Notes: generated from the letters alone by a model not told the origin. 64,000 bases of DNA from Variovorax paradoxus (GCF_902712855.1 NZ_LR743507.1:3954001-4018000); one strand, 5' to 3'. Shown: positions 29,318 through 38,739, counted from the stretch's first letter. Made by a program: numbers and translations.

Positions 29318-29907
29318 TTGGACACTTTCAGTTTGAGTGTGAGAACGTCGACCGGTGGGGCCGAATTGCGATCGAATTCGCAGGCGGCAGCAATGCCTGC
29401 CTCCGCCACGTCGCGCGCGCCGCGCGACTTGATGTCATAGGCCGCATGCATGGCGCCGAGTGCGAAGCTGCGTCCCGAGCCGATGGCCCAGAACTGCTTG
29501 AACTCGAACACCTCGCGGTAGCTGTAGATGCCGTAGATGCCGCTCTGGTTGGCCATCAGCATCGTGAACTGGCTCGACTCGTACGGCTCGTGGTCGTCTT
29601 CCTTGGTCTGCATGAAGAACGACTCCTTCAGCACCGGATGCAGCATCGTGAAGGTGCGGAAGATCTCGTGCTTGCTGCCGAACAGCAGCTGCTCGCGTGG
29701 CTGCGCGGCCAGTGCATGCTGCAGCACCAGGAAGTGCGCCGCGGCGCCGGCCATCGCAAACAGGCTCGTGCCCGCCGCGTCCTCGACGGTGAAGATCTTC
29801 TGGTTCGCTTCGGCGCGGTGCGAAAGCCGCGTGTCGCCGAAGGTCACCAGGGAATCGGCCGCCATCGTGACTTGGCCGCCCTTGCGGACGGCCACGACCG
29901 TGGTCAT
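29314..29907 (-). CDS. HslV/proteasome-like Ntn-hydrolase of unknown function
   Basis: The 197-residue protein resembles HslV, the peptidase subunit of HslUV. It starts MTTVVAVRKGGQVTMAADSL; after Met removal Thr1 would be the nucleophile and Asp17 matches HslV Asp17. The HslV Lys33 equivalent appears as Lys36 in NQKIF, after a small insertion. The late block AIGSGRSFALGAM matches the HslV IGSG...A region. There is no HslU gene nearby, and bona fide HslV is expected elsewhere. It sits inside the PDH cluster, coupled to lpdA by ATGA. Whether it degrades proteins is unknown. Confidence 0.75.
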   Translation of the reverse strand: MTTVVAVRKGGQVTMAADSLVTFGDTRLSHRAEANQKIFTVEDAAGTSLFAMAGAAAHFLVLQHALAAQPREQLLFGSKHEIFRTFTMLHPVLKESFFMQTKEDDHEPYESSQFTMLMANQSGIYGIYSYREVFEFKQFWAIGSGRSFALGAMHAAYDIKSRGARDVAEAGIAAACEFDRNSAPPVDVLTLKLKVSK

Positions 29908-29977
29908 GACTGCTCCCGCCGGGCCGCCCCAAGGGAGCAGCCCCCTATGGAGGGGAGCACCGAAGGTGCTCGGGGCG
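29908..29977 (-). repeat. intergenic GC-rich repeat, copy C
   Basis: The whole gap between aceF and the HslV-like gene is a hairpin-rich element. On the minus strand it reads GAGCACCTTCGGTGCTC, then CCCCTCCATAGGGGG, then CTGCTCCCTTGGGGCGGCCC and CGGGAGCAG. It differs from copies A and B in sequence but has the same style of stacked inverted repeats between co-directional genes. It may tune expression between aceF and lpdA. Confidence 0.6.
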
Positions 29978-31636
29978 TCATAGCAGGATGCGACGGTAGT
30001 CCGCGAGCACTTGCCCCAGGTAGGCGTTGAAACGCGCAGCCAGGGCGCCGTCGATCACGCGGTGGTCGTACGACAGCGACATCGGCAGCGTGAGACGCGG
30101 CACGAACTGCTTGCCGTCCCACACCGGCTTCATCGCGCTCTTCGACAGGCCGAGGATGGCGACTTCGGGCGCGTTGATGATGGGCGTGAAGTGCGTGCCG
30201 CCGATGCCGCCGAGCGAACTGATCGAGAAGCAGCCACCCTGCATGTCGGCCGAGCCGAGCTTGCCGTCGCGCGCCTTCTTGGCGAGTTCGCCCATTTCGG
30301 CGCTGATCTGCAGGATGCCCTTCTTGTCGGCATCCTTGAGCACCGGCACCACGAGGCCGTTGGGCGTGTCCGCCGCGAAACCGATGTTGTAGTACTGCTT
30401 GTAGACGAGCTGGTCGCCGTCCAGGCTGGTGTTGAACTCGGGGAATTTCTTCAGCGCCGCGACCACCGCCTTGATGACGAAGGCCAGCATCGTGACCTTC
30501 ACGCCCGATTTCTCGTTCTCCTTGTTGGTGGAGACGCGGAAGGCCTCGAGCTCGGTGATGTCGGCTTCGTCGTTGTTCGTGACGTGCGGGATCATCACCC
30601 AGTTGCGGTGCAGGTTGGCACCGCTGAGCTTCTTGATCCGCGACAGGTCCTTGCGCTCGACGGTGCCGAACTTCGCGAAGTCGACCTTGGGCCACGGAAT
30701 GAGGCCCAGCGCGGCACCATCACCACCAGCGGCCGGCGCCTTGGCGGCCGAGGCCTTGGTGCTGGCCTGGCCGCTCATCACGGCCTTGGTGAAGTTCTGG
30801 ATGTCTTCCTGCGTGATGCGGCCCTTGGGCCCCGAGCCCTTGACCTCTTCGAGCGGCACGCCGAGTTCGCGGGCGAACTTGCGCACCGAGGGCGAGGCAT
30901 GCGGCAGGTTGCCGGTGGGGGCTGCCGTCGGCTGGTGAGCCGCTGCCGGTGCCGCGGCGGGAGTTGCAGCTGCGGGCGCCGGAGCGCTCGCCGGTGCCGG
31001 AGCGGCCGCCGCCTGTGCAGGCGCGGGAGCCGCAGCCGGCGCAGCGGCGGCTCCTGCGGAGCCTTCGAGCACCGCGATCAGGTCGCCGATGTTGACGGTG
31101 TCGCCCACCTTGACCTTCAGTTCCTTCAGCACGCCGGCAGCCGACGACGGGATTTCCATCGAGGCCTTGTCCGATTCGACCGTGATCAACGACTGCTCGG
31201 CCGCGACCGTGTCGCCCACCTTCACCAGCAGTTCGATGACGGCGACGTCCTTGAAGTCGCCGATGTCCGGCACCTTGACCTCGACCGGACCGGAGGCCGC
31301 GGGCGCCGCTGCAGGTGCTGCCGCGGCCGGTGCAGGCGCGGCGGCTGCTGCGGGTGCGGCAGCAGGCGCAGGGGCCGGCGCTGCAGCGGCACCGCCACCT
31401 TCGGCCTCGAGCACGAGCACCACCGAGCCCTCCTTCACCTTGCCGCCGACCTCGACCTTCAGTTCCTTCACGACACCGGCGGTCGACGACGGAATCTCCA
31501 TCGACGCCTTGTCCGATTCGACGGTGATGAGCGACTGCTCGGCCTTGACCGTGTCGCCCACCTTCACGAGCACCTCGATCACCGCGACTTCATCGAAATC
31601 GCCGATGTCGGGCACTTTCACTTCCACTGCTGCCAT
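29978..31636 (-). CDS. aceF: dihydrolipoyl acetyltransferase, E2 of pyruvate dehydrogenase
   Basis: E2 passes acetyl groups to CoA and is the structural core of PDH. The 552-residue protein has two lipoyl domains (each with VESDKASMEIPSS) joined by Ala/Pro linkers, then the subunit-binding domain (SPSVRKFARELGVPLEEVKG). The catalytic domain ends with SYDHRVIDGALAARF. The frame is open far upstream into aceE, but the ATG at 31636 starts exactly at the first lipoyl domain. It lies 62 bases after aceE. Confidence 0.95.
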   Translation of the reverse strand: MAAVEVKVPDIGDFDEVAVIEVLVKVGDTVKAEQSLITVESDKASMEIPSSTAGVVKELKVEVGGKVKEGSVVLVLEAEGGGAAAAPAPAPAAAPAAAAAPAPAAAAPAAAPAASGPVEVKVPDIGDFKDVAVIELLVKVGDTVAAEQSLITVESDKASMEIPSSAAGVLKELKVKVGDTVNIGDLIAVLEGSAGAAAAPAAAPAPAQAAAAPAPASAPAPAAATPAAAPAAAHQPTAAPTGNLPHASPSVRKFARELGVPLEEVKGSGPKGRITQEDIQNFTKAVMSGQASTKASAAKAPAAGGDGAALGLIPWPKVDFAKFGTVERKDLSRIKKLSGANLHRNWVMIPHVTNNDEADITELEAFRVSTNKENEKSGVKVTMLAFVIKAVVAALKKFPEFNTSLDGDQLVYKQYYNIGFAADTPNGLVVPVLKDADKKGILQISAEMGELAKKARDGKLGSADMQGGCFSISSLGGIGGTHFTPIINAPEVAILGLSKSAMKPVWDGKQFVPRLTLPMSLSYDHRVIDGALAARFNAYLGQVLADYRRILL

Positions 31637-31698
31637 ATCGTTTGTCTCCCGCCGTGAGGCGCCGTTTCGTTCGTTGGTTGTTGATTGCCTGGCGAGGC

Positions 31699-34413
31699 TC
31701 AGGCGTAGAGCGGGTTGACCTTGTCGACGTTGATGCCGTACTTCTTGATGGCTTCGACCACCTTGGCGACCGGCACCGTGCCATCTTCGCTCAGCGCCTT
31801 GAGCGCGGCCACCACGATGTAGTGACGGTTGATCTCGAAGTGCTCGCGCAGCTTGTTGCGGAAGTCGCTCCGGCCGAAGCCGTCGGTACCCAACACCTTG
31901 TAGGTGCGGCCCTTCGGGACGAAGGGGCGGATCTGCTCCGCGTAGGCCTTCATGTAGTCGGTCGATGCGACCACCGGGCCGGTCGTGGCGCCGAGCTGCT
32001 CGGCCACGAAAGGCACGCGCGGCGTCTGGTCGGGATGCAGCAGGTTCCAGCGGTCGGCGTCCTGGCCGTCGCGCGTGAGTTCGTTGAAGCTCGGGCAGCT
32101 CCACACGGAAGCCGACACGCCCCAGTCCTTCTCGAGCAGTTCCTGCGCGGCAAAGCTCTCGCGCAGGATGGTGCCGCTGCCCAGCAGTTGCACGGTGGGC
32201 GCCTTGGCCTTGAGCGCGGGGCCCTGCTTCGACAGGTACATGCCCTTGATGATCTGCTCTTCGGTGCCGGGCTGCAGGCCGGGCATCGGGTAGTTCTCGT
32301 TGAGCAGCGTCAGGTAGTAGTAGACGTTGTCCTGCTTCTCGACCATGCGCTTGAGGCCATGGTGCAGGATCACGCCGACTTCGTGCGCGAAGGTCGGGTC
32401 GTAGCTCACGCAGTTCGGGATGGTGTTGGCCAGGATGTGGCTGTGGCCGTCCTCGTGCTGCAGGCCTTCGCCGTTCAGCGTGGTGCGTCCCGACGTGCCG
32501 CCCAGCAGGAAGCCGCGGGCCTGCATGTCGCCGGCCGCCCAGGCCAGGTCGCCGATGCGCTGGAAGCCGAACATCGAGTAGTACACGTAGAACGGCACCA
32601 TGATGCGGTTGTTCGTGCTGTACGAGGTGGCCGCCGCGATCCAGCTCGACATGCCACCGGCTTCGTTGATGCCTTCCTGCAGGATCTGGCCGGCCTTGTC
32701 TTCCTTGTAGTACATGACCTGGTCCTTGTCGACCGGGGTGTACTGCTGACCGTGCGGGTTGTAGATGCCGATCTGGCGGAACAGGCCTTCCATGCCGAAC
32801 GTGCGAGCCTCGTCCACCAGGATGGGCACGACGCGCGGGCCAAGCGCCTTGTCGCGCAGCAGCTGCGTGAGGAAGCGGACGTAGGCCTGCGTGGTCGAGA
32901 TCTCGCGGCCTTCGGCCGTGGGCTCCATCACCGACTTGAAGGTTTCCAGCGAAGGTACGGTGAAGCTCTCGTCGGCCTTGGTGCGGCGATGCGGCAGGTA
33001 ACCGCCGAGGGCCTTGCGGCGCTCGTGCAGGTACTTCATTTCAGGCGTGTCGTCGGCCGGCTTGTAGAACGGCAGCTCGGCGATCTGGCTGTCGGGAATC
33101 GGGATGTTGAAGCGGTCGCGGAAGATCATGATGTCCTCGTCGCTGAGCTTCTTGGTCTGGTGCACGTTGTTCTTGCCCTCGCCGATCTTGCCCATGCCGA
33201 AGCCCTTGACGGTCTTCACGAGCAGCACCGTGGGCTGGCCCTGGTGGTTCTGCGCGGCGTGGAAGGCGGCGTACACCTTCTGCGAGTCATGGCCGCCGCG
33301 CTGCAGCGCCCAGACTTCGTCGTCGGTCATGTGCTCGACCATCTTCAGCGTGCGCGGGTCGCGTCCGAAGAAGTTCTTGCGCACGTAGGCGCCGTCGTTG
33401 GCCTTGAACGACTGGTAGTCGCCGTCGTTGCACTCCATCATGATCTTGCGCAGCGCGCCGTCGTGATCCTTCTCGAGCAGGGCGTCCCAGCCCTTGCCCC
33501 AGACCAGCTTGATGACGTTCCAGTTGGCGCCCCGGAACTCGCCTTCGAGCTCCTGGATGATCTTGCCGTTGCCGCGGACCGGGCCGTCGAGGCGCTGCAG
33601 GTTGCAGTTGATGACGAAGATCAGGTTGTCGAGGTTCTCGCGCGCGGCCAGGCCGATGGCGCCCAGCGATTCGACCTCGTCCATTTCGCCGTCGCCGCAG
33701 AACACCCAGACCTTGCGGTTCTCGGTGTTGGCGATGCCGCGTGCGTGCAGGTACTTGAGGAAGCGGGCCTGGTAGATGGCCATCAGCGGGCCGAGGCCCA
33801 TCGAGACGGTGGGGAACTGCCAGAACTCGGGCATCAGCTTCGGGTGCGGATAGCTCGACAGGCCCTTGCCGTCGACTTCCTGGCGGAAATTCAGCAGCTG
33901 CTCTTCGGAAAGACGGCCCTCGAGGTAGGCGCGGGCGTAAATGCCGGGGGACACGTGGCCCTGGATGTAGAGCAGGTCGCCGCCATGGCTTTCGCTCTCG
34001 GCGCGCCAGAAGTGGTTGAAGCCTGCGCCGAACATGCTCGCCAGCGAGGCGAAGGAACCGATGTGGCCGCCCAGGTCACCGCCTTCGGCCGGGTGATGGC
34101 GGTTGGCCTTGACCACCATCGCCATGGCGTTCCAGCGCATGTAGGCGCGCAGGCGCTGTTCGATCTCGAGATTGCCGGGGCTGCGGGCCTCCTGCGAGGG
34201 TTCGATGGTGTTGACGTAGCCGGTGTTGGCCGAGAACGGCATGTCGACCGTGTTCTGGCGGGCATGCTCGAGCAGCTGCTCGAGAAGGAAGTGCGCCCGC
34301 TCGGGCCCTTCGCTCTGGATGACGGAGGACAGTGCATCCATCCATTCACGGGTCTCCTGGGCGTCCGCGTCGTTTGCGGCCGAGCCGAACAGGTTCTCGG
34401 GATTTGCCGACAT
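31699..34413 (-). CDS. aceE: pyruvate dehydrogenase E1 component, homodimeric type
   Basis: AceE is the thiamine-diphosphate E1 of the homodimeric type (904 residues, normal length). Key segments are GDLGGHIGSFAS-type text near residue 125, the ThDP motif CGDGEMDEVESLGAIGLA, and PFVPKGRTYKVLGTDGFGRS near the C terminus. It heads the aceE-aceF-(HslV-like)-lpdA cluster and is divergent from a two-component system. AAAGGAG lies just before the ATG. The 228-base upstream gap holds repeated motifs that may be operators. Confidence 0.96.
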   Translation of the reverse strand: MSANPENLFGSAANDADAQETREWMDALSSVIQSEGPERAHFLLEQLLEHARQNTVDMPFSANTGYVNTIEPSQEARSPGNLEIEQRLRAYMRWNAMAMVVKANRHHPAEGGDLGGHIGSFASLASMFGAGFNHFWRAESESHGGDLLYIQGHVSPGIYARAYLEGRLSEEQLLNFRQEVDGKGLSSYPHPKLMPEFWQFPTVSMGLGPLMAIYQARFLKYLHARGIANTENRKVWVFCGDGEMDEVESLGAIGLAARENLDNLIFVINCNLQRLDGPVRGNGKIIQELEGEFRGANWNVIKLVWGKGWDALLEKDHDGALRKIMMECNDGDYQSFKANDGAYVRKNFFGRDPRTLKMVEHMTDDEVWALQRGGHDSQKVYAAFHAAQNHQGQPTVLLVKTVKGFGMGKIGEGKNNVHQTKKLSDEDIMIFRDRFNIPIPDSQIAELPFYKPADDTPEMKYLHERRKALGGYLPHRRTKADESFTVPSLETFKSVMEPTAEGREISTTQAYVRFLTQLLRDKALGPRVVPILVDEARTFGMEGLFRQIGIYNPHGQQYTPVDKDQVMYYKEDKAGQILQEGINEAGGMSSWIAAATSYSTNNRIMVPFYVYYSMFGFQRIGDLAWAAGDMQARGFLLGGTSGRTTLNGEGLQHEDGHSHILANTIPNCVSYDPTFAHEVGVILHHGLKRMVEKQDNVYYYLTLLNENYPMPGLQPGTEEQIIKGMYLSKQGPALKAKAPTVQLLGSGTILRESFAAQELLEKDWGVSASVWSCPSFNELTRDGQDADRWNLLHPDQTPRVPFVAEQLGATTGPVVASTDYMKAYAEQIRPFVPKGRTYKVLGTDGFGRSDFRNKLREHFEINRHYIVVAALKALSEDGTVPVAKVVEAIKKYGINVDKVNPLYA

Positions 34414-34447
34414 GCTTGTCTCTCCTTTTAGGGCTGTGGCGGTAATT

Positions 34448-34515
34448 TAGTGCGCTATGCGCGCAGCGCGGCGGAGTTTCTCATAGAAACATCGTGATTT
34501 CAAATAGTGCGCCAT
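34448..34515. promoter_or_regulatory. candidate operators between aceE and the two-component system
   Basis: Two copies of an 11-base motif, TAGTGCGCTAT (34448-34458) and TAGTGCGCCAT (34505-34515), lie 57 bases apart in the same orientation. Between them is a perfect hyphenated palindrome, GTTTCT-CAT-AGAAAC (34476-34490). The half GTTTCT appears again just after the second copy. The region is AT-richer than its surroundings and separates two divergent units, so these are plausible regulator sites. No clear -35/-10 pair could be assigned. Confidence 0.45.
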
Positions 34516-34641
34516 AGTTTCTTAATGTGGAATTTTGAACTGTGACCGCATCCCGATGACCGCTAGAAACCGACCATGCTGGAGCCTATGCCACCGCGGC
34601 TTTCACGTCGTTTCCCGAGGGCCTTCACCTAAACTCGGACC

Positions 34642-37182
34642 ATGCCCCTCTCCTCCCCGTTGGCGGTTGCCCGCAATGCCGTGAAAGCGTCGCCCCTGTC
34701 CTGGTGGCGCAAGTGGTGGCGCCGGCAGACGCCGGTGCTGCAGGACGCCGTCGCCATGCTCGCGCCGATGGCGGCGGTGCTGCTTTTCCTGGCGGCCATC
34801 GTCTCGGCCTTCTGGTACCTGCGCACGGAGGAGGTCGAGCGCGAGCAGGAGTCGGTACGCCGTGACGTCGAATACGCGCAGCAGCGCATGCGCCTGCGGC
34901 TGCTCGAGCGCCAGGAACAGCTGATGCGCATCGCGCGCGACGCATCCAACCGCGAGATCGACCCCGTCGAGTTCACCAGCCGCGCCGAATCGCTGGTGAG
35001 CCAGTTCCCCGAACTCCAGACCATCACCTGGATCGACGACCGCCGCCGCTTCAAGGCCGGCTACGCGGCGCCCAGCGTGCATCCGGCGCAGCAGCACCTG
35101 ATCGGCGACGTGCTGCGCCCCGGCGACATCGAAAGCAATTACGCCCTGGCGCGCGAACTGCGACAGCCGGTGTATTCGCAGCCTGTGGCAGGCGGCGAAC
35201 CGGCTGCCATGCTGCAGCTGCACATTCCGCTGTTCGACCAGGGCCTGTTCGCCGGCGTGGTTCTCGGAGAATTCTCGGTCGACGGGCTGCTGCGCTACGG
35301 CATGCCATCCGAGGTGCAGGCGCGCTACGCGGTATCGCTGCTCGACGCCAAGGGCCACGTCATCGCCGGCAACACCACCAACCTGAAGGACAGCGGCACG
35401 CGCCTGCTCCCGTGGTCCGAGCGCACGAATGAATACGAAGTGCCGGTGTCGCCCGTCGGCAATGCGCTGGTGCTTCGCGCCCAGGCGTATCGCACCTCAC
35501 AAGGCGTGGTCGGCAACGGGCTCTTCTGGCTGGTGTGCGCGCTCAGCGTGCTCACGAGCTGGATGCTGATCGGCACCTGGCGCCACACACGCCGGCGCCT
35601 GCAGGCCCAGCAACGGCTGGTGGCGGAGACCAACTTCCGCCGCGCGATGGAAAACTCCATGCTCACCGGCATGCGCGTGCTCGACCTGCAAGGGCGCATC
35701 ACGTACGTGAATGCGGCCTTCTGCGCCATGACGGGCTGGAGCGAGGAGGAACTGGTCGGCCAGACGCCGCCCTTCCCGTACTGGCTCGAGTCCGACCGCG
35801 AGGTGATGAACGAGCGGCTCGAAGAAGAGTTGCACGGCCGCGCCCTGCCGGGCGGCTTCCAGGTGCGCGTGAAGCGAAAGAACGGCAGCGTGTTCAATGC
35901 GCGGCTCTACGTGTCACCGCTGATCGACGCACGCGGCCACCAGACCGGCTGGATGACGTCGATGACCGACATCACCGAGCCCACGCGCATCCGTGAGCAG
36001 CTCTCGGCCTCGTACGAACGCTTCACCACCGTGCTGGAAGCGCTCGACGCTGCCGTGTCGGTGGCGCCCATCGGCAGCGAGGAACTGCTGTTCGCCAACA
36101 AGCTGTATCGGTTGTGGTTCGGCTCCGACACGGTGGGCCATCTCGGCATGGTGGCGCAGGCCGGCGTGCCGGCCTCCAACGCACACGACGAAGGCCTGGA
36201 CGACGTCGACCCCTACGCGGGCCTGCCGATCGACACGCTCACCGCCGCGCAAACCGCCAACAACGAAATCTTCGTGCCGCACCTGGGCAAGTGGCTCGAA
36301 GTGCGCTCGCGCTACCTGACCTGGGTCGACGGCCGCCTCGCGCAACTGGTGATCGCCACCGACATCACGCCGCGCCGCGACGCCGAGGAACAGGCGGCCG
36401 CGCAAGCCGACAAGGCACAGGCGGCGAGCCGTCTCATCACCATGGGCGAAATGGCTTCGAGCGTGGCGCACGAGCTCAACCAGCCGCTGACCGCCATCAC
36501 CAACTACTGCAACGGCATGATGTCGCGCATCAAGGGCCAGTCGATCGACAACGACGCGTTGCTCGCAGCACTCGAGAAGACGTCGAAGCAGGCGCAGCGC
36601 GCGGGTCAGATCATCCAGCGCATCCGCTCCTTCGTGAAGCGCAGCGAGCCCAATCGCACGCCGGCCGACGTCGCCACCATGGTGAGCGAGGCGGTCGAAC
36701 TCGCCGGCATCGAACTGCGCCGGCGCAACGTGCGCCTGAACCACTACGTGGCGGCGCGGCTGCCCGTGGTGCGCGTGGACCCGATCCTGATCGAGCAGGT
36801 GATGGTCAACCTCCTGAAGAACGCGGCCGAATCCATTGACATCGCCGATCGGCCGCTGGCGCGCCGCAGCGTCGAGTTGCGCGTGCTGCCCAAGGTCATC
36901 GAGGGCCACAACGCCATCGAGTTCTCGGTGCAGGACACCGGCAAGGGCCTGGCACCGGAAGTGATGGACCGGCTCTACGAAGCCTTCTTCTCCACCAAGC
37001 CCGAAGGCATGGGCATCGGGCTGAATCTGTGCCGCACCATCGTCGAGTCGCACCGCGGCCGGATGCAGGCGGAGAACATCTACAATGGTCCGGATGTGAT
37101 CGGATGCCGTTTTTCCTTCTGGATTCCGGTGTTGGACGCTATCAGTTCCGTAGCTAGCGACGAGGCAAAGGTACCTGCATGA
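34642..37182 (+). CDS. membrane PAS-domain sensor histidine kinase (DctS/FixL-like)
   Basis: The 846-residue kinase has a membrane segment near residues 40-60, an extracytoplasmic sensor of about 230 residues, and a second membrane segment near 297-315. A PAS domain follows (NSMLTGMRVLDLQGRITYVN), then a second PAS-like region, and a HisKA domain with phospho-acceptor His610 in SVAHELNQPLTAI. The ATPase domain has NLLKNAAES, DTGKGL and GMGIGLNLC. This layout resembles C4-dicarboxylate sensors of the DctS type. Its ligand is unknown; location opposite aceE suggests an organic acid. The regulator gene overlaps its end as ATGA. Confidence 0.88.
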   Translation: MPLSSPLAVARNAVKASPLSWWRKWWRRQTPVLQDAVAMLAPMAAVLLFLAAIVSAFWYLRTEEVEREQESVRRDVEYAQQRMRLRLLERQEQLMRIARDASNREIDPVEFTSRAESLVSQFPELQTITWIDDRRRFKAGYAAPSVHPAQQHLIGDVLRPGDIESNYALARELRQPVYSQPVAGGEPAAMLQLHIPLFDQGLFAGVVLGEFSVDGLLRYGMPSEVQARYAVSLLDAKGHVIAGNTTNLKDSGTRLLPWSERTNEYEVPVSPVGNALVLRAQAYRTSQGVVGNGLFWLVCALSVLTSWMLIGTWRHTRRRLQAQQRLVAETNFRRAMENSMLTGMRVLDLQGRITYVNAAFCAMTGWSEEELVGQTPPFPYWLESDREVMNERLEEELHGRALPGGFQVRVKRKNGSVFNARLYVSPLIDARGHQTGWMTSMTDITEPTRIREQLSASYERFTTVLEALDAAVSVAPIGSEELLFANKLYRLWFGSDTVGHLGMVAQAGVPASNAHDEGLDDVDPYAGLPIDTLTAAQTANNEIFVPHLGKWLEVRSRYLTWVDGRLAQLVIATDITPRRDAEEQAAAQADKAQAASRLITMGEMASSVAHELNQPLTAITNYCNGMMSRIKGQSIDNDALLAALEKTSKQAQRAGQIIQRIRSFVKRSEPNRTPADVATMVSEAVELAGIELRRRNVRLNHYVAARLPVVRVDPILIEQVMVNLLKNAAESIDIADRPLARRSVELRVLPKVIEGHNAIEFSVQDTGKGLAPEVMDRLYEAFFSTKPEGMGIGLNLCRTIVESHRGRMQAENIYNGPDVIGCRFSFWIPVLDAISSVASDEAKVPA

Positions 37183-37811
37183 GTTTGATTCCGAAGAAGG
37201 GCACGGTCTATGTCGTCGACGACGACGAAGCCGTACGCGATTCGCTGCAATGGCTGCTCGAAGGCAAGGACTACAGAGTCCGCTGTTTCGATTCCGCCGA
37301 ATCCTTTCTCTCCCGATACGACCCGCGCGAAGTCGCCTGTTTGATCGTCGACATCCGCATGGCCGGCATGACCGGCCTCGAACTGCAGGATCGGCTGATC
37401 GAACGGCGCTCCCCGCTGCCGATCGTGGTCATCACCGGCCACGGCGACGTGCCGATGGCGGTCGACAGCATGAAGAAGGGTGCGATGGACTTCATCCAGA
37501 AGCCCTTCAACGACGAAGAACTCGTCACGCTGGTCGAACGCATGCTCGAACATGCGCGCGGTGCCTTCACGCAGCACCAGCAATCGGCCAGCCGCGACGC
37601 GCTGCTGTCCAAGCTCACGGGCCGCGAGGCGCAGGTGCTCGAACGCATCGTGGCCGGACGCCTGAACAAGCAGATCGCCGACGACCTGGGGATCAGCATC
37701 AAGACGGTCGAGGCGCACCGCGCCAACATCATGGAAAAGCTCAACGCCAACACCGTGGCCGATCTGCTCAAGATCGCACTGGGGCAGGCGGCGCCAGCGG
37801 CCAAGGCCTAG
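37179..37811 (+). CDS. FixJ/DctR-type response regulator
   Basis: The 210-residue protein has a receiver domain with acidic residues VVDDDEAV, phospho-acceptor Asp58 (LIVDIRMAG) and the conserved lysine in FIQKPF. A LuxR/NarL-type HTH follows (LTGREAQVLERIVAGRLNKQ, then KTVEAHRANIMEKL). It pairs with the upstream kinase by a 4-base overlap. Targets are unknown; the repeated motifs upstream of the operon and of aceE are candidates. A terminator follows. Confidence 0.92.
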   Translation: MSLIPKKGTVYVVDDDEAVRDSLQWLLEGKDYRVRCFDSAESFLSRYDPREVACLIVDIRMAGMTGLELQDRLIERRSPLPIVVITGHGDVPMAVDSMKKGAMDFIQKPFNDEELVTLVERMLEHARGAFTQHQQSASRDALLSKLTGREAQVLERIVAGRLNKQIADDLGISIKTVEAHRANIMEKLNANTVADLLKIALGQAAPAAKA

Positions 37812-37845
37812 AAGCTGTCTCTTCGATAGCAATGAACGACCACCA

Positions 37846-37868
37846 CGCCTGCGCAAGCGGGCGTTTTT
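37846..37868 (+). terminator. intrinsic terminator after the response regulator
   Basis: CGCCTGC (37846-37852), loop GCAA, and GCGGGCG (37857-37863) form a 7-bp stem with one G-T pair, followed by TTTTT. It ends the kinase/regulator operon 20 bases before folD. Confidence 0.8.
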
Positions 37869-37887
37869 ACTTGGAAAACCGAAACCG

Positions 37888-38739
37888 ATGACCGCCCAAC
37901 TGATCGACGGCAACGCCCTCGCCAAAACCATTCGCGCCGAAGTCGCCGGCCGCACCGCCGCACTGAAGGCGCGAGGCGTGAATCCGGCCCTTTCCATCAT
38001 CCTCGTCGGCGAAGACCCGGCCAGCCAGGTCTATACGAAGCACAAGGTCAACGACAGCGCGCAGACGGGCCTCGAGGCCACCCTCGAGACCTATCCCGCC
38101 GACATGAGCGAGGCCGACCTGCTGGCCCGCATCCGCACGCTCAACGACGACCCGAAGGTGCACGGCATCCTGGTGCAGCTGCCGCTGCCCAAGCACATGG
38201 ACAGCCAGAAGGTCATCGAGACCATCTCGCCAGCCAAGGACGTCGACGGCTTCCACGTTGCCAGCGCCGGCGCGCTCATGACCGGCGCGCCCGGCTTCTG
38301 GCCCTGCACGCCCTACGGCTGCATGAAGATGCTCGAGTCGATCGGCTACGACCTGCGCGGCAAGCACGCGGTGGTCATCGGACGCAGCAACATCGTCGGC
38401 AAGCCGATGGCCATGATGCTGCTGGGCAAGAGCGCGACCGTCACCATCTGCCACAGCGCCACGCAGGACCTGGGTGCCATCACGCGCCAGGCCGACGTGA
38501 TCATCGCGGCGGTCGGAAAGCTCAACCTCGTGACCGCCGACATGGTGAAACCCGGCGCAGTGGTCATCGACGTGGGCATGAACCGCAAGCCCGACGGCAA
38601 GCTGGCGGGCGACGTCGACTTCGACGGCGTGAAAGAGGTTGCGGGCTGGATCACCCCCGTACCGGGCGGCGTCGGCCCCATGACGCGCGCCATGCTGCTC
38701 GCCAACACCCTTGAAGCGGCCGAACGCGCCGCAAGATAA
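37888..38739 (+). CDS. folD: bifunctional methylenetetrahydrofolate dehydrogenase/cyclohydrolase
   Basis: FolD interconverts 5,10-methylene-, methenyl- and 10-formyl-THF in one-carbon metabolism. The 283-residue protein has the catalytic lysine region SQVYTKHKVNDS, the signatures GILVQLPLPKHMD and PCTPYGCMKML, and the NADP-binding VVIGRSNIVGKPMA. The end PVPGGVGPMTRAMLLANT is typical. It starts just after the regulator's terminator, so it probably has its own promoter in a very short gap or reads through. Confidence 0.96.
   Translation: MTAQLIDGNALAKTIRAEVAGRTAALKARGVNPALSIILVGEDPASQVYTKHKVNDSAQTGLEATLETYPADMSEADLLARIRTLNDDPKVHGILVQLPLPKHMDSQKVIETISPAKDVDGFHVASAGALMTGAPGFWPCTPYGCMKMLESIGYDLRGKHAVVIGRSNIVGKPMAMMLLGKSATVTICHSATQDLGAITRQADVIIAAVGKLNLVTADMVKPGAVVIDVGMNRKPDGKLAGDVDFDGVKEVAGWITPVPGGVGPMTRAMLLANTLEAAERAAR

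Noticed and set aside
31642..34431. 929-codon open frame antisense to aceE
   Set aside because: Same reasons: full overlap with aceE, biased composition, no motif.
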